This document shows, in pieces, positions 32,918-45,255 of a DNA stretch of 55,456 nucleotides (position 1 is its first letter; each line of letters opens with the position of its first letter). The notes below the pieces were generated by a model, which saw only the letters and a program-made list of their open reading frames with translations, was not told the origin of the DNA and ran no database searches. The stretch is from Cerrena zonata. Taxonomy: Eukaryota > Basidiomycota > Agaricomycetes > Polyporales > Cerrenaceae. Location of the stretch: contig JASBNA010000123.1 of assembly GCA_038087015.1 (NCBI GenBank), positions 1 through 55,456 on the forward strand. Reading direction: 5' to 3'. The translations under genes were made by a program, and so were the position numbers.

Positions 32918-35008
32918 TGACTCCCTTTTTATACTATGACTCCTTTTCTTTTTCATCTGACTTAATCATTATATAATAACTTATTTCTCTTTCTCATATA
33001 ACTCATTTTATTTATCTAATTAGCTAAGCAGAGGGTTACCTCTGATTATATATACCCTGTACACATATAGTAAGATCTTTAACCTGATCTAGGCACATTT
33101 GCCTTACTAAGCAACTGACTAGAACTCTGAACCTCAAACAACTTAAGACTTTGCTTATAACAAAAGGCCAGGTTATCTTTGAACACTAGTATGCCAGAAA
33201 TCCAGAATGTCTATAAACATTATTGTCAAACTGAACTCTCTTCTTGTTTAACTTCCAATTCTCATTCTCATTTACTCTATCTATTAACTCTTTGTTGCTC
33301 TCAGAAACATCCTCAAAACTATTAAATACAATAACCTCACTCAACACCAAGATCTCCTTCAGTACCTTAGCAACTGAGACTAAGAATGTACCATCTTTCA
33401 TGAAGAAATTTATTAGCTCACTCATAAAACTAGAATCCTCAATTTAAAGTCATCTCTTGTCAATATTGTTATTTAATAATACAAACTGAGGCTAATCTTA
33501 AACCCCATTATTATTTTCCAATGATTCAGAACTCTTACAACTGTTTCAATCATAGATAGCACCTCATCTCTGCTTCAAAGCCTTGAAAATCTGAAGATGA
33601 ACTTGAATAGTACCTCAATACTAATCTTAAAGATGTTAGTGATACTCTCATTTGATAGTTAGATTGCTGAAAAGAATACCCCCATCTCTCTCATATGGCA
33701 ATTTCATATTTATTGGTTCCTCATGAGTCTATTGTCTCTTTATTATGATATAACTGGGAAACTGACTGTCATATTTTATGCTTGGCTATTTTTAGCAACT
33801 TCTGTAGATATCAAACATCTTTTTAGCCATAGCTATTTACTTCTATCCCATATCTATAACTGTCTGAGCTCACAGTCTGTTCATGCACTTCTGTGTATTG
33901 GAGACTGGAGCCTACTTAGCTTGATCAAGGCTAAAAATGTTCTGATAGCTACCTGGGCTTCTATTGTAGGGAAAGAAGAGTTATAATATGAACTGAGATT
34001 CAAACAAGCCATAAACTTGTCTTTTGTAGACTATAGTTGTTCCACTTTTGAAGTTGATTTCAATTTGTGACTGTAATATGATTCTTTCCACACTCTCAAA
34101 TATACACTAGCTCTGTACTGTTTGTGAAAACCTCCAAAGGTTATAAAACCCCTGATAACCTCTCAAACCTCTTGTTTGACCCCTACTCTTAGATAGGAGT
34201 GTAACCCTTAAAGTGTGAGGGTAGGGGTCACTATGCAATGATTCAAGAATTGACCCCTGTAATCCACTAGTTGGTCATCAAGTTTACTAAGGGCTCATTT
34301 AAAATTTGATATATTTTCCAGCTTTTTGACAACAATAACCTTATCAATAATATGACTTTACATATCTAACTATTTTTTATCAGTCTCTGATAACTTTTCT
34401 CCTTTTTTCAACTTAGCTTTTAGCTCCTCTTCTGAGTGTTGCTTTTAGATTGAAACTTTAATAGACCTTTTTTTAGCCTATTTAGTATAGAATAGAGTAA
34501 GATAGTAACATTGTTGCTAAAATTATTGTCACTTTGTAAATAGCAATCTGAAATTTTGAAATATATATTATCTAATATTATTTGATCTATCTGATATTAT
34601 AGAGGTTTGATCAAATCTGTAAATATGTATATTTGATACCAACTTCCTATGGGTTTTTGGCATTGTGTTGTTATTTCATCTACAATATCAAGTTAGCTAT
34701 TTCCTGATATATCTATATTTTTACCTATTTAGGTATTTTTTTTCTTTATTATCTCTATTCTTATTTGCTTTCTCCTTAAGTCTTCCTTTTCACTTTTCAT
34801 CTTTAATAGTACTCCCATATTTCCAGCCCTTGTATGAACTCACATTGACTCTGCTACTAAGCTTATACTTACTTCTACCAAATATTCTACATTTCTTCTA
34901 ACTAATTTTATGTTTTTTATCTTTTATTCTCTTTATACTGCAACACTCTGTTTGCTCACTAAATATATATATAAACCTTATATATTTGTCTACTTTACAT
35001 ATCAAATT
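32918..35008. other. AT-rich decayed sequence
   Basis: A minus-strand frame of 79 codons at 33186-33425 and plus-strand hydrophobic frames (33723-33986, 34665-34901) have no recognisable domains. G-rich motifs around 34170-34240 (GGTAGGGGTCA) resemble those at the hAT left end near 849-910, possibly another hAT terminus. The last six bases (CAAATT, 35003-35008) form the left target duplication of the next element. Confidence 0.4.
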
Positions 35009-35305
35009 TATGGTGTACCGTTTGTACATTTATTATCCCGCCCATATTTGAGGTATTTTGTACATATTTCAGGGTTTTGTCCATGTTTGCGCATATATTT
35101 CCTCAGTCGATTTAGTGTACAGCCCACCTACAATATCACGGTACTACACCATCCCGCATCAGTATTAAGTGAAATGGACATCATAATGTTCTGGATAGCA
35201 ACAGATATATTCGTAATACACACACAATATATTGGTTCAAATATGTGCGCATTTTTTGCAAAATATGCGCATGATATTTCAGAACATAGGTGTGCAATAT
35301 TTCAT

Positions 35306-35401
35306 CACATATATTCGCAACATTTTAGCACATATATTCACAACATGTTGGCGTATATACTCGCAACATTTCAAAGCACATATTCGCAACATTTTTCAAA
35401 A
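35306..35401 (+). repeat. Four imperfect 23-25-bp tandem units
   Basis: Units 35306-35328, 35329-35351, 35352-35376 and 35377-35401 share the core CACATATATTCGCAACATTT with a few changes. They lie ~300 bp inside the left end of the 4.2-kb element and may be subterminal binding repeats. Confidence 0.8.
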
Positions 35402-35539
35402 CATCTTTGTGCGATGATTGGGATTGTGTGTGCGCAATGCTAAACATACACACACACTATTTTAGAATATCTGTCTACAGGACTCTACCTTATTGACATA
35501 CATGGCATGACAGCATCTACACTGAAATGGTAATTATTA

Positions 35540-36720
35540 CCTGAAGAGCCTTCGATGTAGGCCTCTGAAGACGATGTTGTACCACATAAGGAGTACATTG
35601 ACAAACCCTGTTCCAGGATGAGACTCTGATAGGTCAAAGTAGCGACCCTTGAGGGGATCGGAGTGAGGCTGGATCTCATCAATGCAAAGGTCTCCATGCT
35701 CACGCGCAACGGAGTCGAAGCTCAGAGTGCATCAGCAAGTCTTCTGGTTGTCAAAATTGTTTTCGCCAGCACGGAAGTCACGTTCGAGGTATCGCATGTA
35801 GATCTGCATTTGTTGGGAGGCAAAGAGATATTGATCTATCTTGAACTTAAGGAATTCCTCGGTGTTGATGATGGTACCACCACCTCCGGACGAGAGAGAC
35901 ATACCAGAACGTTAGGCATAAACAGCAATTACAGGGTCAATCTTCGCCTTCAGAGCCTAGACACTTAGCAGGTTCCATCATAGCACCGAGGATAAGACCT
36001 CCATCAGCACACACAGGACCGATGCCTCAGATCTTCAATAAATGTAACTTAAGGGCCAAGACATTGAACACACCTGGTATCTTGCTAGCAACGAGATGAG
36101 AAATAAGCCCGGAGGTGTACTCTTCAATCTTCTCAGGTGCAGAAGTGAACTCAGTACCGAAATTACCTAAAATTTTATTCTACAAGGTAGATTTGCCACC
36201 GATGAGGTCCTTGATCGACTTGGACAACGAAATTTCATTGACCTGAGCGATGGTGATATGTAGGACGTTGGTAATAGCAGGGGCAGCACCACCAGCAGGG
36301 GCAGGAGCAGGAGCAGCAATAGGCGAAGGGGCAGCAGCAATTGTAGGACGGTAGTGTAGTAGACTTCTGTTGTGTGCTTCACATGACAAAGAATGGCACC
36401 GGGGTGAGTGACAGCCTCATCACTACCCTCATATTAAGCCTTCAATGTACGGGTAGCCATACCTATAAGAGTTAGGGAAGGTCTGACCTCAATCAAACAC
36501 TCGAACTTATACTGAGCAAATAGCAGCACGCCTTGGAACTCGATCCATCGAACAGGGCAGGCAAATTAGTACGCAAGTGATTCGACAAAGATGTCGTATG
36601 TGAGCTTTGGATGTTGTTCTGTTAAGTCCCAGCTGTCTTGATCCACTTGCGGAGGACTCTATTGAGATGAGGCGAAAGGGCGTAGTCATACGTAGACAAG
36701 TTGAGAATATTCCTTCATGA
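35540..36720 (-). pseudogene. FAS2: Fatty acid synthase alpha subunit (FAS2) fragment
   Basis: The minus strand reads, with shifts and stops, through the N-terminal part of fungal FAS alpha: SPPQVDQDSWDLTEQHPKLT, TYDIFVESLAY, ACPVRWIEFQGVLLF, CLIEVRPSL, MATRTLKA, THPGAILC, an Ala/Pro linker, then the acyl-carrier domain around 36150-36260 (LSKSIKDLIGGKSTLQ), followed by GLISHLVASKIPG, MEPAKCLGSE, and near 35540-35640 FDPLKGRYFD and NVLLMWYNIVF. A TAA replaces a codon after LAY, another follows LKA, and the Ala/Pro linker is frame-shifted. It represents the MPT tail and ACP region only. The enzyme's ketoreductase and ketosynthase parts are absent. It lies within the 35009-39256 element, suggesting capture. 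Confidence 0.85.
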
Positions 36721-38130
36721 CCACTGGACTTGGCTGAGACCGCCCGCGTGGTTTATATCTTGCTGACCACATAACGAAGAACAAGGCCCCAAATACTCCT
36801 GAATAGTGAGCTAGAAGAGGCGAGAGGAGAGTTGGGAACAGAGTGCAGTTCACGGTAGTAGAGGTGAATTCTAGGAGAGGACATGTATGAGAGTACAACC
36901 AAGCTTCGATTCAGAGGTAGAAGCTCCGAGGTGTTAGCTGCCTGTAACCGTGATGCCGCCGACTCAGGATGACTGTTACACAGTGTAAGTTATACACACC
37001 TCTCGGAGTCGCCTCGACATTGTTGACTTTTTCTACTGTGCAATACCCAGTATACCTACTCGATAGCTGAAATGGAAAAGTACAAGGAAGAGTCAGATAC
37101 AGAAGATTACCTGTCTTCTGACCCGCTCGCCTTCACACCAGCCATGCTAGCCCTCTTCTGCCATCTACCCCTCTAGGCCTTCAATACACGGTCCTCTTTG
37201 CATCAGCCTGTCCTTGGTAACAACTATGTAGCGGGACCCTCTGGGCCGCATCCTTGACATACTTCCAAATACCTCAATTATCGACCGATTCCCATGCTGG
37301 TAATGGCCCCTACTAGTACTCAAATGCATTACCTATACACCTACCGGTACCATCAACACCACAAGTCGGCTCAGGATGAGAGGTCTATGTTCCTTTGCCT
37401 ACGACTAGGGAGGGACTCCTCAATGGTCTTTGTCAGGGAGGACAGACAACCTTTGTTTGCTCGCAGTAGAGGTAGTTCCATCGAGTACGTCCTCCTCCGT
37501 TCTCCTTCGTTTTGCTTTATTGTGTGCTCTTTCTCATTTTACTACCTCGATTTTCTTCCTATAGCCTTATACAGATAGCTTTGCACTCTCGGCCACCACC
37601 AACTCAGTCCCTCTTCTCAACCTACGACTGGACTTAACCCGGAATATCTCTACCACCCTCTCTCCTCATTCTCCTCTCCTCCCTGCTACTCTCTCAGGTT
37701 TATACCATCCATTTCTTTTCGTCTCTGCACACCCGGCCCATCTATTTACATTTCCATACATTCAAGCAACAACTAGTGACCCTGTCGATCACCGCTTTGT
37801 ATTCTCCATACTCCAGTTGTTTGATGGCCGACCCAAAGTTTCAAAGCACTAACCTGAGGCTGGGACATCGTTTCAAGGTTCCACCACAAGTGATGTTATC
37901 GGTATGCATACAGCTTGTCTTTCATTTCCGTCTTGGGACATTGCGGGCGGGTTTTGTCCAAGTCGGACGTGAAAGAGGCTATGCTCAGATATGTTTCTGA
38001 TATGTACACACCTCTCGTTGTGACTGTCAATCTCAAGGTCAGGTTGAGAGCTTCCAAGACTCCAAGTACATTGAACGCAAGTGTTTTTATGCATACCTAT
38101 ATTGAGTTTGTTGATAGACGTAGACTATGC
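36721..38130. other. Higher-GC interior of the 4.2-kb element, unidentified
   Basis: CpG-containing, host-like composition distinct from the AT-rich surroundings. Short frames exist on the plus strand (37294-37578, 37776-38000, 37915-38139; the last includes SDVKEAMLRYVSDMYTPLVV), but I recognise no family. Probably additional captured or decayed host sequence. Confidence 0.35.
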
Positions 38131-38484
38131 TCAGTATAGAGCTTAATGGCGATCGGATCGGATAGCTCGTGATAGAATTGTTTTCCATAGTCTGATATGC
38201 ATTTAAGACACGCACCCTTGAGTACTTGAATCGAAGTTTTTTGTGCATGTTGCGTGCATGTTATACTGGCAAGTATATCATACACGTATTTATTTGGAGA
38301 TTTTGTGCTAAACATATGTATCTGTACATGTCGATGAACCAAAATATGCTGTGGGTGTTTTCTTGATCCCTGGAGTCCGTCGCAAATGGTATATACCTGA
38401 ATCATATGCGCAATTTTGATGTATATTCAACCTTGTATGTCTTGACATATATTCACATGTTATTGCACATTTGTCAAAAATATA

Positions 38485-39189
38485 AGATAGACCTCTGGCA
38501 AAACCATCCACATCACGTGCGCGCTTCCTGTCACGCTTACACCAGTTTGAGTGAGAGGTGTATAGCGGAAACACTACTCCTCTTTCCTCACCAAACATTA
38601 AAAAAATTGGAAACCATCAAGTTGGAGAGAATTAATTTTGCGAATTTTTGATGGTTTCCGATTCTCTCTAAAGTTTGTTGGTCTGAATCCTTAGTCGTTG
38701 CATGTTGTGGATGTGGTATTTAATGCTGTGCTAATCAATTACCAAATACGTTCAATACGGTCAAGACAATCCATATCTGGAAGTTAGCGCCAGATTACTC
38801 TCTTCAGATGGAGCCCACTTACCTTGTTATCATACAAGTTTTGCTCATGTTTGAGTCCTTCTATAGATGTATACAAGCATGGCCCCATGGAAAATAAGTA
38901 CAAGAGATCCTTACTTACCACAGTCGTTGTGCTCTCTCATATCTGCTAGATGAATTTTCAACGGCAGGTATCCCAGTAGGTTGATTACTTCCTTCTATTC
39001 TGTCCTATGATATATAACAGCTATGCAATACTCATTTCACACTCTGTTATTGTACATGGTACGGTAGTCCCATTTTTGGAATATTTTCTTCATGTTCTGA
39101 TCATTGGCGCCACTTAACCACTCGCAACTAGATCATCACGTGAGCGTCACAGTGTGACGATAGTGGTTGGTTTTGCCAGAGGTCTATCT
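38485..39189. mobile_element. TA-target MITE, copy 1 (CpG-rich), 705 bp
   Basis: Inverted termini AGATAGACCTCTGGCAAAAC at both ends (right end in reverse) with flanking TA dinucleotides (38483-38484 and 39190-39191), consistent with a Tc1/mariner-type non-autonomous element. No coding capacity. It retains about 19 CpG sites by eye. The right end extends the inverted homology to CCAAC/CCATCCAC-type sequence. Confidence 0.85.
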
Positions 39190-39392
39190 TATGCGCAAAA
39201 CCGCCGAAAACTATTATATTTATGTGCGGAAATTATTGTACAGTTGGTACACCATACAAATTCTATCTATTTTGCCTTACTAATTGCATACATAACAATA
39301 CATTGAAAAAACTATGAGATATAGAGATAGAGAGAGGCTATAGGATTTCTCACTGAACCAACTCAGTTTCTATCAAAACCCTATGAATTATA

Positions 39393-40090
39393 AGATGGAC
39401 CTCTGGCAAAATCAACCACATCATGTGTACACTTTCTGTTATGCTTACACCAGTTTGAGCGAGAGATATATAGCAAAAACACTACTCCTCTTTCCTCACC
39501 AAATATTCAAAAAATTTAAACTATCAAGTTGAAGAGTATTAATTTTGTGAATTTTTGATGGTTTCTGATTCTCTCTAAAGTTTGTTGATTTGAATCCTTA
39601 GTCATTGCATATTGTGGATGTGGTATTTAATGCTGTGTCAATCAATTACCAAATATATCTAATATAGTTAAGACAATCTATACTTGGAAGTTAGCACTAG
39701 AGTACTCTCTTTAGATGAGCCCACTTACCTCATTGTCATACAAGTTTTGCTCATGTTCAAGTCCTTCTATAGATGTCTACAAGCATAGCTCCATGAAGAA
39801 TAATTACAAGAGATACTTATTATAGTCATTGTGTTCTCTCTCACATCTGCTAGATGAATTTTCAATGGCAAGTATCCCAGCAGGTTGATTACTTCCTTCT
39901 ACTCTATCCTACAGCATATAACAGCTCTGCAATACTTATTTCACACTCCATTGCTGTACAAAGTATAATAGTCCCACTTTTGAAATATCTTCATGTTCTG
40001 ATCATTGGCACTACTTAACCACTCACAACTAAATCATCATGTGAGTGTCACAGTGTGACAATAGTGGTTGGTTTTGCCAGAGGTCTATCT
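39393..40090. mobile_element. TA-target MITE, copy 2 (CpG-depleted), 698 bp
   Basis: Same element as copy 1, in the same orientation, with TA on both sides (39391-39392 and 40091-40092). Nearly every CpG of copy 1 appears as TpG or CpA, leaving about one CpG. It ends about 270 bp before the start codon of the PH-domain gene and marks the border between repeat and gene territory. Confidence 0.85.
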
Positions 40091-40362
40091 TAAGGGGTTA
40101 TGGGTTTAGAGGATTATGGAATAAGAGGGCTTCGACTGTATAGGTAAATAGCAGGTGGCGCGTGGGAAACAGCTGGCGCCTTGAAATCTGCACCGGCAAT
40201 AGCGCCCATTTTGCTTGATGCTTCAACAGATTCCCACGGTGGGTAGCATCACTACCAATAGACAATGCAGTCTATTCTTCCGTTGTTTCCGCATTGTCCC
40301 TCAAGCCTGTGTATATGACCCTTATCCCCTCACATTCCTCTGTCAGTTCTCTTCCTGTAACC

Positions 40363-41558
40363 ATGACCTTTTCTTCCCGTCTTCATAGTGTACTCAAATT
40401 TACTTCTCGCTTTTTGCACCATAAGGATGCGGAAAGAGCAGGTCCTCCGCCCCCACCACCTCCTCCGAAGGATAATTCTCGATACCCTACTCATAGTTTA
40501 GGTGCGTGCTACTAACCCCTGCCGCCTTCCTGCTTCCCTCACCGTTATCCAGACTTTTCTCCGGACTTCACGCCCCAGCCATTTCTAACTCATACCCAAG
40601 CAACCCTACCTGGACTTCCACGGACGGACGATGATGCCTATGGTGGCGTGCTTTTCTTGCGGGCTGGCCCCATCTCCACTCTTCATACTCGTACTTCCAC
40701 CCATGATCGTGCTCTTCCCACTTTGCCTCCAGAGCGTCCACTTCCACAGCCTATTCCGCAGCCAGCTATCATTCAAGAGTCGCCCGAACCACCGCCCAAA
40801 CCCAGCGTACGGAAACGCCGATTTATCGTCGACGAAGATGAACGGAAGCGGAAGCTTGAGGAGGATCTGAAGCTTGCTGCTGAGATAAGACATCAAAGGG
40901 AAGAAGCGGAACGTCGTGAAGAGGAAGAGCGACATCTGGCTATCCAGGAACGACAACAACAAGCAAAGCAAAAGCGAATAGAACAAGGCAAGGTGTCTCA
41001 AGAATTGCTCTCCCAGCATATGAAAGAGCTCCAAGAATCGGCTCGTCGAGAACAAGAAACTCGGCGTCGTGTCCTAGAAACCCGAAGGACCCGTTCCAAA
41101 ACTCTATCGTCGGAGACATCTTTCGGTGACAGTCCCTTCTCCGGCTGGATATCTGTACAGAGTACAGGTTCACCTGTGTGGAGACGAAGATACTGTCGTG
41201 TTCAGAACGGTTTGATGCGATTCTACAAAGATTCCGTGGTACCACGTTTCACTTTTCACTGACACCGTACATGTGGAAACTGATATTTGGACACCCAGGC
41301 ACCCACTGTCGTTACCCAGATCAATCTCGATAAGGTTATGAACCTGAAAGATGCCAGCGACGACTTCGAGGAATTGGAGTCTCTTCCTAATGCATTTGCC
41401 GTCCAGGTTGAGGATGATACCAACTATGCTTTCAATTGTGATACCCCGGAATCAAAGGTGAGCAAGTACCAACAATCCAGATCGTCTAGGTGTTTACTGA
41501 GGTGTAATCTTATCAGGAACTCCTCGTTTCCCTCATTACCCACATTGCAGCCTTGTAA
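40363..41558 (+). CDS. PH-domain protein with coiled coil
   Basis: Exons 40363-40501, 40553-41235, 41299-41457 and 41517-41558 splice in frame to 340 aa. The start at 40363 has the context AACCATGAC; an upstream in-frame ATG at 40294 is possible. Layout: short N-terminus with a run of eight prolines, Pro-rich region, then a strongly charged coiled coil (roughly residues 130-225, Glu/Arg/Gln-rich, beginning DEDERKRKLEEDL), then a C-terminal pleckstrin-homology-like domain (~241-339) starting FSGWISVQ and continuing VWRRRYCRVQNGLMRFYKDS, with a final helix ELLVSLITHIAAL. PH domains usually bind phosphoinositides or proteins at membranes; the ligand here is unknown. Ends convergently 285 bp from the next gene. 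The upstream region is bordered by a MITE. Confidence 0.8.
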
Positions 41559-41843
41559 TCGTACTGTTCACTATAATGTAATGTACCTCTGCTGAATCTG
41601 ATTATCTGTACTTGTACACACATACGGCCTATCCGCCCTTTTTATTGGTATTTATCCTATTCCTACGACACAAGTAAGATCGAAACACAAATACCCAAGC
41701 ATATACATACAATCTAGTATTCAACGCAAGAACTAGCAAGCAAAAAAAACACGATAACATACATTAACAGAACATACAGATGACAAACCAACAGCACAAT
41801 TATATATCCAAGAAAGCGACCTTTACATCACACCACTTTTCCT

Positions 41844-44800
41844 TTACTGCGACGGGTTCAACTGAGCCATCAGACTTCTCCATGACGCCTCCGGCTCAGG
41901 ACCAGGGATCATGACGTCCTGTCCGAAGTGATTCACAGGCGAACGAGCAGGAGCGTATCCGTTCTGATGTTGTACCTGCCCCATCGGATGATCATACGGA
42001 TAGTATATCGTCGACGTATCTTCCATAGCCATAGTCGAGGTATCCATATGATTATACTGCACCTCCGGATTCCATTGGTCAGGAGACATAAGTGGGTATC
42101 CGTAGTGGTTATACGTCTCCGGGTGAATATGTAGACCGTTCGGTTGGTGATGTTGCGGCCAGTATTGCTGTTGAGGAACCGCGTCGACAGCAGAGATTGG
42201 TGACGTAGGTGGTATCTGGTGGTATGTTTGTTGTGGACTGGTTCCTTCGGGACTTACAGAATGGCCATGCATAGCAGCCGGGGATGAATGTGCTGAGGGC
42301 GACTTTCGGGATACCAAACGTGTCCTGCCTCCCAATGTATTCAGTTCATCACCACTGTCATCCTTCGAAGACGGGGCATCGGGTGAGAAACGGCTATTCG
42401 GGGTGGTGGGTGAGTTCTGATCGGCCATAGCTTGTAGAGCTTTCGCCTTCAGTCGTTGCAATACAGGCTGTGTGTAAAGTGGTGTAAAAGTAGATGATCA
42501 GAATCTGTCAATCAAGGCCCCGATCATACGGGTGAGAAGGAGATTCAAAACGTACCACAACTTTCGCGGCGCGATCATTCCCAGTGACTGTCTCGAATAA
42601 GTTGCAGGCGGATTCTAGATGTGATAGAGCGCTCCGCGCGAGTGCCATACCGGGACATTTTGTTGCAATGGAACCCAACACGATCTGTAGAGTTGATGTT
42701 AGCTGGTGTAGTAAGAAGTTCGGTAGAACTCACGGTGCAGGAGAAAACGTGGGTGAATAAGAACCACATGCGCTCGGTGAGGCGCGGATGCTGGGAGTAC
42801 AAACTCTTGACCAGCCCGACGAACGAGCATGCGCTGTTGTACGCTGCGAGGAATGATGGTGCGTATTTGCTTCCGAGGGGATCGTCAGGATGGTCTTCGA
42901 CAGCTTTCGCAAAGAATCCACGGTGCAAATAAAATATAGCTGTGTATACAAGTCTCAGATAAGAGCGACGCTCATAAAAGATCTCTGAAATGATAAGGAC
43001 GTACATATCTCCTTGATCGCAAAGGCGACATGCCGCTGCATAGTCAACTCGACGGATGGTTGGGCGGCATTCATGTCGGGCTTTACGCCGCCAAATCCTG
43101 GGACGCGCAGTGATGGCGGGACATAGAAATTGCGTATTTTCTTATCGAGTTCTTGGATCATCTTGTAGCTAGGTGTACGTGCGCCGAAAGCTTGTTCGTG
43201 TACCACGGCGAGACAACGGGAAGAATATCGATGTTTCCACGCAGCGACTAGCGATGGGAAGGGGGATCGTCAACATCAAACACGGTGGGCTGGGCAACTG
43301 GAGCTTACATGTCATTTCTATTTCGCCTGCTGGGTTCTTGGTAGTCTCCTCCGCCATTTGGCTATCGATGAAAGCCATCGAAAACGAAGGAGGACGACCG
43401 AACGTCAAACTCTACGGGACGGAAAATGGTCAACATGGGGGAAGGTTACCGACGTTTAGCGACACTCACCTGCCATGAATCGTATGTATAAAGCTCCCAC
43501 ATGAGGCTACGCCGTCTGTACGCTTCCTCCGGATCGAGTTTCCATTTTTCACTGTCACGGTCTGAGGCGCAAGGTTAGCTAGAAGCGTGATATTAAAAAC
43601 ACCCTGGATACGCACGTAGACCGACCTAAAAGAGGATGTTGAGAATGGAAAGAAAATACGCTTCGGATTTGTCCTAGTAATTACTCACACTTTGCGCTAT
43701 TTTCACAGCGAGACCCATGATGGCCCAGCGAGGAGCTTCTATAAAGGACAGGAACATGTAGTGGCTCATCAGCAGCTGATATAACGTATTAGCAAGTACT
43801 CCGTGGATGTCGGTGTAGGGGCCACGAACCAAGGCTTGTATCGCCGGAATTGACTGGGACTCTAGAACGGAGTCCAATGATAGGGCAGCTCTCCCCAACT
43901 GGTAATATTGCGAGGCCTCCGCGTGAAGATATTCTTGTTCCAAATCTAATAGACTTCCCAGTGCGAAAACTAGGAAGAGAACGGCTAGCCCGTGGGGGTG
44001 GATGATCTCGACGTCGGCTGAGGGCGGCTGGTAATAAACATAACAGAAAACGGTTTGATAGAACTCGGTCTCCGGGATGGGGGTGTACCTGTGAAAGTAT
44101 AAAGCCCATCATCAGGGAGGGAACGCGATATCCAAATGCCCCACAAACTTACATCCATGCTGCATGCCTAAAGTACAGCTCTGCTAGACGCCTAGCCTTT
44201 TCGACCTCTGGCAAGAGTACCATCAGCGACCCTTGTACATCCTTTACACTTTGACTATTTGTTGAAGAGACGGGAAATGTATGGTTAAGCCATGGTATTT
44301 CTGAAGGTAATGGTATTTTGTTATCCTCTGCATCCTCCTCCTGGCCCTCCTCGATCTGTGAGCCGAATTAGGGTTGGGCCCATTAAACATCGGAATTAAA
44401 AGCTAACCTGTAGTAAGTACTATAACGGCGAGGTAAGTCGTCGCGTGCATTCCAAGAACTAATGTGGGTACGTACCCATGCGTTCGCTGTATGTCCAAAG
44501 AATTTCGAATGACCTGAATCGCTAATGGATCTGTGGGACCCGCGTTACCCCTGGCATTTAGAATGGATTCACAAGCTTTTTATACTCACAAAGAACCAAC
44601 GGCATCGATGGCTTCAGATGCATCCACTTCTGGTTCTTTCAATGCTTCAGACGATTCCCGTTCCAAGGGACGTTTGAGACGTAACAAGTCAGCTGCCAGA
44701 AGCGGATGAGGATCTGCTAGGCCTCGTGCAGCACGTTCTTCTTGAAGACCATCTTCGAGTTGTCTAATTCTGTTTGCCAATACTGATATTTTATCATGTA

Positions 44801-45255
44801 GCTCTTCCGTGTTCGCAAGGACGAATCTTCCGATCGCGTGAGTGTCTACACCCTACCATATAGGTAAGTGGCGGTCGCGTACCTGTTTCCCTTGCCAGTA
44901 GTAAGTGAATCTAGATATAGTCTTGTTCGTAAGTCATCCCGTCGGTCGTATAATGAAGATCAGACTCGCCGTTTGGACAAATAGCGGCACAGCCTTTCTT
45001 GACACAACTAGCGCAAGGGAAGACTCGGGAGCATCTGAAAGACTCGAACTCAGACCCAGGCGACGAATGAGATCAACTACGATGAGCACGGACCTAAGTT
45101 TTAATCTGGGGGCGGAGGCATCAGCAGGGGCGGGCAAACTACGGGGCCGTCTCGCATGTGGGAAGTACTTACCGTCTGCACTCTGCACAGGATAGAGGCG
45201 CATTGCGCCTCTTGCTGCTCTTTTCTCGTACTACGCCTGAAGATGAGGACGACAT
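41844..45255 (-). CDS. Zn(II)2Cys6 fungal-specific transcription factor, 15 exons
   Basis: Exons (minus): 45173-45255, 45094-45105, 44970-45034, 44883-44910, 44590-44826, 44476-44530, 44153-44355, 43689-44088, 43616-43625, 43470-43561, 43309-43411, 43005-43247, 42734-42939, 42556-42684, 41844-42467; total 829 aa with frame kept at every join. The zinc cluster has Cys at 23, 26, 33, 39, 42 and 51 (plus 47), starting CAECRRLKLRC; it is followed by SLTTGKGNR and a heptad-like helix (KISVLANRIRQLEDGL) for dimerisation. The middle holds the fungal_trans domain (around residues 230-560; motifs YDSWQSLTFGRPPSFS and EQAFGARTPSYK). The C-terminus is Pro/Gln/His-rich. Expected to act in the nucleus on CGG-type sites; target pathway unknown. 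Intron 3 uses GC-AG ends and exons 2 and 9 are 12 and 10 nt. I am confident of the family, less of each border. Confidence 0.88.

Larger units (their letters stand above)
35009..39256. mobile_element. Probable non-autonomous transposon with captured gene fragments
   Basis: Left end TATGGTGTACCGTTTGTAC and right end, read in reverse, TATGGTGTACCAACTGTAC form short, diverged inverted repeats extending ~30-60 bp. Both sides are flanked by CAAATT (35003-35008 and 39257-39262), a 6-bp direct repeat. Both subterminal regions contain TGCGCA-type motifs and short repeats. The interior contains a broken FAS2 fragment and other higher-GC sequence, and the MITE at 38485-39189 has inserted near the right end. 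No transposase is visible. The 6-bp duplication does not fix a superfamily. Confidence 0.6.

Noticed and set aside
35306..35401. CRISPR-like array
   Set aside because: The four units are directly tandem without spacers, in a fungal transposon.
44476..44530. Reading the zinc-cluster gene through 44530-44475 in the frame giving ...DPLAIQVIRNSLDI
   Set aside because: The donor one base earlier yields LSISDSGHSKFFGHTANAW, which fits the regulator family and keeps frame with the following exon.
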